Below, piece by piece: positions 6,575 through 11,343 of a stretch of DNA of 11,343 bases (positions are counted from its first letter, which is position 1; each line of letters begins with the position of its first letter). Position numbers and translations under genes: made by a program. A model generated the notes under the pieces. The model did not search any database. It was given only the letters and a program-made list of their open reading frames with translations, and was not told the origin of the DNA. The stretch spans positions 1 through 11,343 of the forward strand of contig DHIR01000214.1 of the NCBI GenBank assembly GCA_002403905.1, given 5' to 3'. The stretch comes from Mucilaginibacter sp. UBA4741 (lineage in GTDB: Bacteria > Bacteroidota > Bacteroidia > Sphingobacteriales > Sphingobacteriaceae).

Positions 6575-7558
6575 TTACATATTCCCTTCTATCAACTCGC
6601 TATAAAAATCAGGCACGCTCATACCTGCCGCCCTTACCTGTTGTGGTATCAGGCTATTTGATGATTGGCCGGGTGTGGTGTTTATTTCGATGAAATAGAA
6701 ATCTAACGTTCCTTCTAACAAAATAAAGTCTATCCTTACCATACCTTTGCAATTCAATCGCAAGTAAACCTCGGCAAGTATTTCGGCTATCTCCTCATTC
6801 TTTTCTGGGGACAGATCAGCAGGTGTTATCTCTTCGGATACGCCCGAGGTATATTTAGCCTCGTAATCAAAAAAGTCTTTCGAGCTTATGATCTCTGTAG
6901 TAGGCAATACTTTTATTTTACCATGCAGGCGGGCTATCCCCTGGCTAAACTCACGGCCTTTTATAAATTCTTCAACCAATATCTGGTCATCCTCATTAAA
7001 AGCTTTGTGGATGGCGTTTGGCAACTCGGCAGCATTATAAACCTTGCTCATACCTACGCTGCTGCCACCGTTATTAGGCTTAATAAACAACGGGAATTTT
7101 AGCGTTGAAGCTATGGTAGCAATATCATGTCCATCATTCTTAAACAAACGCATAGCCTTGGCCGTATGTAAACCATGTATGCCGTTTACAACAGTTTTGG
7201 TATAAGCCTTATTCATGCTTATGGCAGATGTAGTAACATCGCAGGTATTATATGGGATATTTATAAGGTCCAAATAACCTTGCATTTTTCCGTCCTCGCC
7301 CGGCGTACCGTGTATGGTAATGAACGCGAAATCAAACTTTATCTTGTCGCCCTTAACAGTTATGCTGAAATCATTTTTGTCAACATCTACCCTATTGCTG
7401 CCTTCCTCATAAAACCAACGGTCGCGGTTAACCAATATGGTATAAACGTTATACTTATTCTTGTCTAAATTGGCAGCTATATTTTGGGCGCTGTTTAAAG
7501 ACACCTCGTATTCGCCGGTAAACCCACCAGCCAAAAGGGCTATATTTTTCATTGTCAT
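6575..7558 (-). CDS. ddl: D-alanine--D-alanine ligase
   Basis: Cytoplasmic ATP-grasp enzyme joining two D-alanines for the end of the peptidoglycan stem peptide. The 327-aa protein has every family landmark: GGFTGEYEVSL (11-21, E16 matching E. coli DdlB E15), HGTPGEDGKMQGYL (83-96), the ATP-grasp loop KPNNGGSSVGM (160-170), DYEAKY (231-236), and VRIDF with FIEINTTPGQSSNSLIP (289-305); R275, D277, E291 and N293 correspond to the Mg/ATP and substrate ligands R255, D257, E270 and N272. The first ATG (7558) and a second two codons later (7552) are both plausible, since the -7 element ends only six bases before the first; the conserved part begins KNIALLAGG. It is divergent from the PASTA/mltG operon, linking precursor synthesis with glycan processing. 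Confidence 0.97.
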   Translation of the reverse strand: MTMKNIALLAGGFTGEYEVSLNSAQNIAANLDKNKYNVYTILVNRDRWFYEEGSNRVDVDKNDFSITVKGDKIKFDFAFITIHGTPGEDGKMQGYLDLINIPYNTCDVTTSAISMNKAYTKTVVNGIHGLHTAKAMRLFKNDGHDIATIASTLKFPLFIKPNNGGSSVGMSKVYNAAELPNAIHKAFNEDDQILVEEFIKGREFSQGIARLHGKIKVLPTTEIISSKDFFDYEAKYTSGVSEEITPADLSPEKNEEIAEILAEVYLRLNCKGMVRIDFILLEGTLDFYFIEINTTPGQSSNSLIPQQVRAAGMSVPDFYSELIEGNM

Positions 7559-7563
7559 ACGGT

Positions 7564-7571
7564 CAAATATA
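7564..7571 (-). promoter_or_regulatory. ddl -7 promoter element
   Basis: On the minus strand TATATTTG matches TAnnTTTG exactly and ends six bases before the first ddl ATG. No -33 TTTG is seen at normal spacing. Transcription would begin at or near the start codon, making the mRNA leaderless or nearly so. Confidence 0.5.
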
Positions 7572-7640
7572 ATTATTTTTTGAAGCAGGATGTCTAATTA
7601 ATACATTAGTTTTTCAAACGTATAAATCCGAAATTATCCT

Positions 7641-7648
7641 TATGTTTG
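7641..7648 (+). promoter_or_regulatory. -7 element of the PASTA-mltG operon
   Basis: TATGTTTG matches TAnnTTTG; the start site would be near 7653, leaving a leader of about 30 nt before the ATG at 7683. A -33 element is not evident. It shares a 124-bp intergenic region with the oppositely directed ddl promoter, so one bound regulator could affect both. Confidence 0.5.
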
Positions 7649-7682
7649 ATGCGTGATTAAGTATAATATCACATAACTACGC

Positions 7683-8453
7683 ATGAATAAATTTGGGGCC
7701 TATTTAAAAACTAAATCTTTTAGAAACACTATACTGTTAGCTATTGGGTCTGTTATAGCAATAGTTCTGATAGCTTTTTTTAGTCTGAGCTTTTATACTA
7801 ATCATGGCTCGGGCATACCTGTACCTAAACTAAAAGGTTTGCCTATAGACCAAGCCATAAGCATATTAAAAGAGCAGGGATTTGATTACCAGGTAGATTC
7901 TGTTTATGTAGGCGATGCCGCACCAGGGACGGTTCTTGAACAAGATCCCGATCCTGAAACCAATGTTAAGGAACATCGTAAGATCTATTTAACAATGGTT
8001 ACCGTTAAGGCGCCGCCTGTAGCATTGCCTGATATTGAACAAATGCCATATATACAAGCGGCAGCTACCTTATCAAACAATGGGTTAAAGGTTGGTGATA
8101 CAACTTACAGATCAGATATTGCGCTTAACGTAGTATTAGAAACAAGGATAGCTGGCCAAACTATTAAACCGGGAACAAAAATACCTAAAGGATCAAAAAT
8201 TGACCTGATATTGGGCGATGGTGTAGGTGCCAGCGAGGTAGAAGTGCCTGACCTTACCAATCAGGACCTTGATGCGGTACGGTTTGTATTAAAAAATTCA
8301 AACTTATCCATAGGTACTATTACTTACCAGGGCGCCATAACCGATTCAAGCAATGTTGTTGTTGTTGGCCAGTTCCCAATGAAAACAGACTCGGCAACTA
8401 AGGTGAGCATCGGCACAAAAATAAACTTAACAGTTACACAGGCTAAAAAATAA
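7683..8453 (+). CDS. PASTA domain membrane protein
   Basis: Predicted single-pass inner-membrane protein with a periplasmic C-terminus. A short basic cytoplasmic tail (1-15, with KTKSFR) is followed by one hydrophobic helix (about 16-38) and three PASTA domains at about 46-107, 113-179 and 185-253, each with the usual V/LPDL-type start and G-T-K-I-NLT-type final strand (for example VEVPDLTNQDLDAV at 186-199 and GTKINLTVTQ at 244-253). PASTA domains are known to recognise uncrosslinked peptidoglycan. In Gram-positive bacteria they are fused to Ser/Thr kinases or PBPs; here there is no kinase or transpeptidase, so it is probably a sensor or scaffold, which is inference. It heads the five-gene operon and its stop codon overlaps the rhodanese ATG by one base. 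Confidence 0.93.
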   Translation: MNKFGAYLKTKSFRNTILLAIGSVIAIVLIAFFSLSFYTNHGSGIPVPKLKGLPIDQAISILKEQGFDYQVDSVYVGDAAPGTVLEQDPDPETNVKEHRKIYLTMVTVKAPPVALPDIEQMPYIQAAATLSNNGLKVGDTTYRSDIALNVVLETRIAGQTIKPGTKIPKGSKIDLILGDGVGASEVEVPDLTNQDLDAVRFVLKNSNLSIGTITYQGAITDSSNVVVVGQFPMKTDSATKVSIGTKINLTVTQAKK

Positions 8454-8755
8454 TGCAGCAGATTAGTGCAGGCAGTTTACAAAGCAGGTTGCAAAGCGGC
8501 GAAGAGCTAAATTTGCTTGATGTACGCGAGGAAATCGAATATCATACCTATAATATCGGGGGCAAAAACATCCCCTTATCTAAATTAACTGAAAAACCAG
8601 GTTTTGTTCATCCTAACAAAACCGACGAAATAATTGTTATATGTAAAGCCGGCTTGCGTAGCCAAACGGCTCAATCAATTTTGATAAACAATGGTTATCA
8701 AAATGTAAAAAACTTAACAGGCGGATTATTAGCATTGCAAAAGCTGCAGGCTTAA
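8453..8755 (+). CDS. Single-domain rhodanese-like protein
   Basis: Small cytoplasmic sulfurtransferase-type protein of 100 aa with one rhodanese domain. It has the LLDVRE strand-turn (21-26), the NIPLSKL segment (39-45) and the active-site loop CKAGLRS (64-70), whose C64 would carry the persulfide. The loop has the six-residue length of sulfur-transferring rhodaneses rather than the seven-residue loop of Cdc25-type phosphatases. The physiological sulfur donor and acceptor are unknown. It starts inside the TAATG junction with the PASTA gene, implying translational coupling, and mltG starts 16 nt after its stop. A reason for its place in an envelope operon is not evident. Confidence 0.92.
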   Translation: MQQISAGSLQSRLQSGEELNLLDVREEIEYHTYNIGGKNIPLSKLTEKPGFVHPNKTDEIIVICKAGLRSQTAQSILINNGYQNVKNLTGGLLALQKLQA

Positions 8756-8771
8756 CCATATTTTTAATATC

Positions 8772-9824
8772 ATGGCTAAACAAACATCATCAGGCGGAAC
8801 ATTTAGGAAATTTATTATTGCCCTGGTAGTTTTGATCGTTTTAGGATTAGGGGGCACTTTAATATTTTATTATCTAAGATACTTTGGCCCTAACGTTACC
8901 GGCAACGAGGAGTACTTATACATACACACCGGCGAAGACTTTAATGACGTTTATAAAACCATTCGTGATAAAGGAATAGTAAAAGATACAGCCACATTTT
9001 CATGGGCTGCCTATAACATGAAATATGCAGGCCATGTAAAACCCGGTAAATACCGTTTGCATGAAGGTATGAGCAACCGCAAGTTTATACGCATGCTGCA
9101 ACTGGGCGAGCAGGAACAAGTGGAGCTATCTTTCCATGTTTTTAGAACCAAAGAGCAATTTGCAGGCTTTGTAAGTAAAAAACTGGAAGCCGATTCATTA
9201 ACCCTGCTCCACTACCTTGACTCGGCTGATTTTGTAAAACAGTACGGTTTTAATACTGACAACGCTTTTGTAATGGTAATGCCTGATACTTACCAACTAT
9301 ATTGGAACATATCGCCGGAGAAGTTTTATAAACGTATGTACATGCATTATGAAACCTTCTGGACGCCTGAGCGTAAGCAACAAGCAGCGTCCATAAATTT
9401 AAACGAACCCCAAGTATCTATATTAGCATCAATAGTTGATGCAGAGGCGGTTTATGATGATGAGATGCCAACCATTGCCGGCTTGTATTTAAACCGGTTA
9501 CGTAAAGGCATGAAGCTTGAATCGGACCCTACGATTATCTTTGCCATGCATGATTTTACTATTCATAGGGTTTTGAATAAATATTTATCGGTAAATTCGC
9601 CTTACAATACCTACCTGCATACCGGTTTGCCTCCGGGTCCGGTTATGTTACCATCGGTAAACGCGGTTAAAGCTGTATTGAATTACCAGAAAAATGATTA
9701 CATATACATGGTAGCTAAAGAAGATTTTTCAAACAGGCATAATTTTGCTACCAATGTGGCCCAGCATAATATTAACGCGCAGAAATTCCGCAAGGCGTTG
9801 GACGAACATAATATTAAAAAATAA
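8772..9824 (+). CDS. mltG: Endolytic murein transglycosylase MltG (YceG family)
   Basis: Inner-membrane lytic transglycosylase that cuts nascent peptidoglycan strands and helps set glycan length. The 350-aa protein has a cytoplasmic tail, one membrane helix (about 13-36), a LysM-like segment (about 48-118, with HVKPGKYRLHEGMSNRKF) and the YceG catalytic domain (about 165-345). Landmarks are MPDTYQLYW (170-178), SILASIVDAEA (216-226), NRLRKGMKLESDPTIIF (241-257) and SPYNTYLHTGLPPGP (276-290). From a remembered E. coli sequence, catalytic E218 is the second acid of its EKE motif and matches E225 here; the first acid of that motif is D223 instead of Glu. The SDPT and YNTY-TGLPPG motifs are intact, so activity is expected. 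Its stop overlaps the next ATG by one base. Confidence 0.95.
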   Translation: MAKQTSSGGTFRKFIIALVVLIVLGLGGTLIFYYLRYFGPNVTGNEEYLYIHTGEDFNDVYKTIRDKGIVKDTATFSWAAYNMKYAGHVKPGKYRLHEGMSNRKFIRMLQLGEQEQVELSFHVFRTKEQFAGFVSKKLEADSLTLLHYLDSADFVKQYGFNTDNAFVMVMPDTYQLYWNISPEKFYKRMYMHYETFWTPERKQQAASINLNEPQVSILASIVDAEAVYDDEMPTIAGLYLNRLRKGMKLESDPTIIFAMHDFTIHRVLNKYLSVNSPYNTYLHTGLPPGPVMLPSVNAVKAVLNYQKNDYIYMVAKEDFSNRHNFATNVAQHNINAQKFRKALDEHNIKK

Positions 9825-10231
9825 TGTTTGAGCACACCACCAAAATACGTGTACGCTATGGCGAAACCGACCAGATGGGCTATATGTATTACGGCAATTA
9901 TGCCGAATTTTATGAAGTTGCCCGTGTTGAAATGCTGCGTAGCCTGGGGTTAACTTATAGCGGCATGGAAGCATCGGGAATAATGATGCCTGTGCTGGAG
10001 ATGAAATGCAAGTATTTAAAACCGGCATTATATGATGAAGAAATAACCGTAAAGGTGATAATGGATAAAATGCCGGGCGTTAAAATTCATTTCAGGTATG
10101 AGCTTTTTAATGAAAAGGAAGAATTGATACATATAGCCGAAACCCTGCTGGTATTTGTTAATATGGCCAACAACCGCCCCTGCCTGCCTGCACCTGATTT
10201 TCTTGACAAGTTAAAGCCATTTTTTAAGTAA
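9824..10231 (+). CDS. YbgC-like acyl-CoA thioesterase
   Basis: Predicted cytoplasmic or membrane-associated hotdog thioesterase of 135 aa. VRYGETDQMGYMYYGNYAEF (10-29) is the YbgC-type active-site stretch with catalytic D16; the position of the E. coli YH histidine is Tyr here, as I recall being usual in this phylum. The core strand motif MKCKYLKPALYDEEITVKV follows. E. coli YbgC is encoded with the Tol-Pal genes and acts on acyl-CoA or acyl-ACP, linked to the envelope. Here the gene is translationally coupled to mltG by a one-base stop/start overlap and precedes a membrane-protein gene by 12 nt, again an envelope context. Substrate is not predictable. Confidence 0.92.
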   Translation: MFEHTTKIRVRYGETDQMGYMYYGNYAEFYEVARVEMLRSLGLTYSGMEASGIMMPVLEMKCKYLKPALYDEEITVKVIMDKMPGVKIHFRYELFNEKEELIHIAETLLVFVNMANNRPCLPAPDFLDKLKPFFK

Positions 10232-10243
10232 ATTAGCTTCGAA

Positions 10244-11218
10244 ATGAGATGGCAGCACCGTTTATTGCTACTTAGGGTAAAGTATTACCGTGCCTTTACC
10301 GAATGGACCAGATCAATTGTCCTTCCGGGGTTTGGCAACCTTTCACTTTATGCGGTTATCGTTTCATTGGTCAATGAGTTTTTAGAAGATTCCCTGTTAA
10401 ATAAGGCGTCGTCGCTGGCTTATAATTTTATGCTGGCCCTGTTTCCTGCAACAATATTTTTGTTTACCCTTATCCCCTATGTTCCGGTAAAAAACTTTCA
10501 GGCCGAATTATTGAACGTACTATATTCTATCATGCCAACAAATGCCTACCTCGCTTTTCAGAGTACCATTGAGTATATTATAAAACATCAAAACGGCAAG
10601 CTGCTGTCGTTAGGATTTATTACCGCCTTGTATTTTGCCACTAATGGGGTAAGCAATTTAATGCGGGCCTTTAACAACTCATCACTGATCATTGAAAAAA
10701 GAAGCTGGCTAAAACGCCGGTTTATCGCTATGGTGCTTACGGTAGTTATCAGTATAGCGTTATTAATTGCTATTTCTATAATGATAGCGGGCCAAAGTGT
10801 AATAAGTTATATGCAAAGCCAGTTGGATAGCAAGGGGCATTTTTGGATATACCTCATCACCCTATCCAGGTGGGTGACCATTGTAGGGATATTTTTTGTT
10901 ACCACTTCCCTACTTTATCGCTACGGCCCTGCCCATAAACTGAAATGGCGCTTTTTAAACCCGGGATCAATTTTGGCTACCGGGCTCGCGGTTTTAACTT
11001 CGCTGGGATTTACTTACTACATCATCAATTTTTCATCGTATAATATACTTTATGGCTCAATTGGTACCATTATAGTGGTAATGCTATGGCTGTATTTAAA
11101 CTCGCTTATCCTGCTAATTGGTTTCGAATTAAACGCGAGTATTGACCTTTCCAAACGAAATATAAAAGTTGTAAAGCAGCGCTTTAACTCGTTCCGCATC
11201 GAAAATCAAACAGAATAA
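10244..11218 (+). CDS. YihY/virulence factor BrkB family membrane protein
   Basis: Polytopic inner-membrane protein of unknown function, 324 aa; the family was once mislabelled ribonuclease BN. It has about six hydrophobic helices near 57-80, 117-138, 160-183, 204-226, 240-262 and 272-297. Family landmarks are KASSLAYNFMLALFPATIFL (54-73), FATNGVSNLMRAFN (131-144) and the closing YGSIGTIIVVMLWLYLNS (270-287) with GFELNASI (293-300). The C-terminal tail is basic and cytoplasmic. It is the last gene of the operon, 12 nt after the thioesterase; no clear terminator follows. Its presence behind mltG and ybgC-like genes suggests an envelope role, which is inference. Confidence 0.94.
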   Translation: MRWQHRLLLLRVKYYRAFTEWTRSIVLPGFGNLSLYAVIVSLVNEFLEDSLLNKASSLAYNFMLALFPATIFLFTLIPYVPVKNFQAELLNVLYSIMPTNAYLAFQSTIEYIIKHQNGKLLSLGFITALYFATNGVSNLMRAFNNSSLIIEKRSWLKRRFIAMVLTVVISIALLIAISIMIAGQSVISYMQSQLDSKGHFWIYLITLSRWVTIVGIFFVTTSLLYRYGPAHKLKWRFLNPGSILATGLAVLTSLGFTYYIINFSSYNILYGSIGTIIVVMLWLYLNSLILLIGFELNASIDLSKRNIKVVKQRFNSFRIENQTE

Positions 11219-11287
11219 AATACAATTATCTGTTTTTCAATAGATTATACCCCAATTAAGCAATTATTCAAAAATACTGATTTTGAG
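11219..11287. other. Operon end to tRNA promoter, nothing recognised
   Basis: An AT-rich stretch after the YihY stop. I found no strong stem with a T-run, so operon transcripts may read into the tRNA gene. Confidence 0.35.
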
Positions 11288-11318
11288 TTTGGCAATTCGG
11301 CACGGTTTTGTACTTTTG
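11288..11318 (+). promoter_or_regulatory. tRNA-Ser promoter
   Basis: TTTG at 11288-11291 and TACTTTTG at 11311-11318 are separated by 19 bp, the best complete match to the Bacteroidota -33/-7 promoter in the window. Transcription would start about 11322-11325, at or within a few bases of the tRNA 5' end. Confidence 0.8.
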
Positions 11319-11323
11319 ACCCC

Positions 11324-11343
11324 GGAGAGCTGGCAGAGTGGTC
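11324..11343 (+). tRNA. tRNA-Ser, 5' part only, cut by the window edge
   Basis: GGAGAGC (acceptor strand), T8, G9, then GCAGAGTGG of the D arm match the start of bacterial serine tRNAs, which characteristically begin GGAGAG and carry GAGTGG in the D region. The anticodon is outside the window, so the isoacceptor cannot be given. The well-placed promoter directly upstream supports the call. Confidence 0.85.

Noticed and set aside
7662..7667. TATAAT hexamer, a sigma-70 type -10 box, before the PASTA gene
   Set aside because: Bacteroidota primary sigma factors use TAnnTTTG, and no TTGACA-like box lies at the right distance; the TATGTTTG at 7641-7648 is the better candidate.
1..11343. CRISPR arrays, transposases, integrases, attachment sites, riboswitches
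   Set aside because: No regularly spaced repeats, recombinase genes or recognisable aptamer sequences were seen. The only inverted tracts (2634-2662 and 3682-3710) have no transposase between them.

Overview
The window looks like a chromosomal segment of a Bacteroidota bacterium, most likely Sphingobacteriaceae (Mucilaginibacter/Pedobacter-like). Three things suggest this. Several genes are preceded by the Bacteroidota -7 promoter element TAnnTTTG. Start codons have A-rich leaders without Shine-Dalgarno sequences. The proteins themselves (stand-alone PASTA protein beside ddl, Tat-exported GHL6-type hydrolase, YihY protein with a typical Bacteroidota sequence) fit that phylum. The genus is an inference from memory of such genomes, not a database result.

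Layout: on the minus strand at the left, rpsO (S15) is followed by pnp (polynucleotide phosphorylase), the same order as in E. coli. A terminator/attenuator hairpin lies between them, and a second hairpin with a five-codon mini-ORF lies in the pnp leader. Next comes an AT-rich gene of unknown function on the plus strand (2770-3609), flanked by two similar T/A-rich tracts in inverted orientation. A plus-strand hotdog thioesterase (3716-4135) follows, and then a convergent minus-strand gene for a Tat-exported glycoside-hydrolase-like protein (4199-6379). Its upstream region carries 10-bp phased TGT motifs and a perfect palindrome.

From 6575 onward the region is devoted largely to the cell envelope. 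ddl (D-Ala-D-Ala ligase, minus) is transcribed away from a compact plus-strand operon of five genes: a PASTA membrane protein, a single-domain rhodanese, mltG (endolytic murein transglycosylase), a YbgC-like thioesterase and a YihY/BrkB membrane protein. Gaps in this operon are 16 nt or less and two junctions are 1-nt stop/start overlaps. Ddl makes the D-Ala-D-Ala of the peptidoglycan precursor, PASTA domains are known to bind uncrosslinked stem peptides or glycan, and MltG cuts nascent glycan strands, so the divergent pair forms a peptidoglycan synthesis and length-control locus. The window ends in the first 20 bases of a tRNA-Ser with a well-formed promoter.

Most of the window is ordinary housekeeping sequence and I see no clearly new defence or mobile system. 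The best leads are the structured pnp leader, the regulatory region of the exported hydrolase, and the unknown AT-rich gene, whose N-terminus looks like a zinc ribbon that has lost its ligands.
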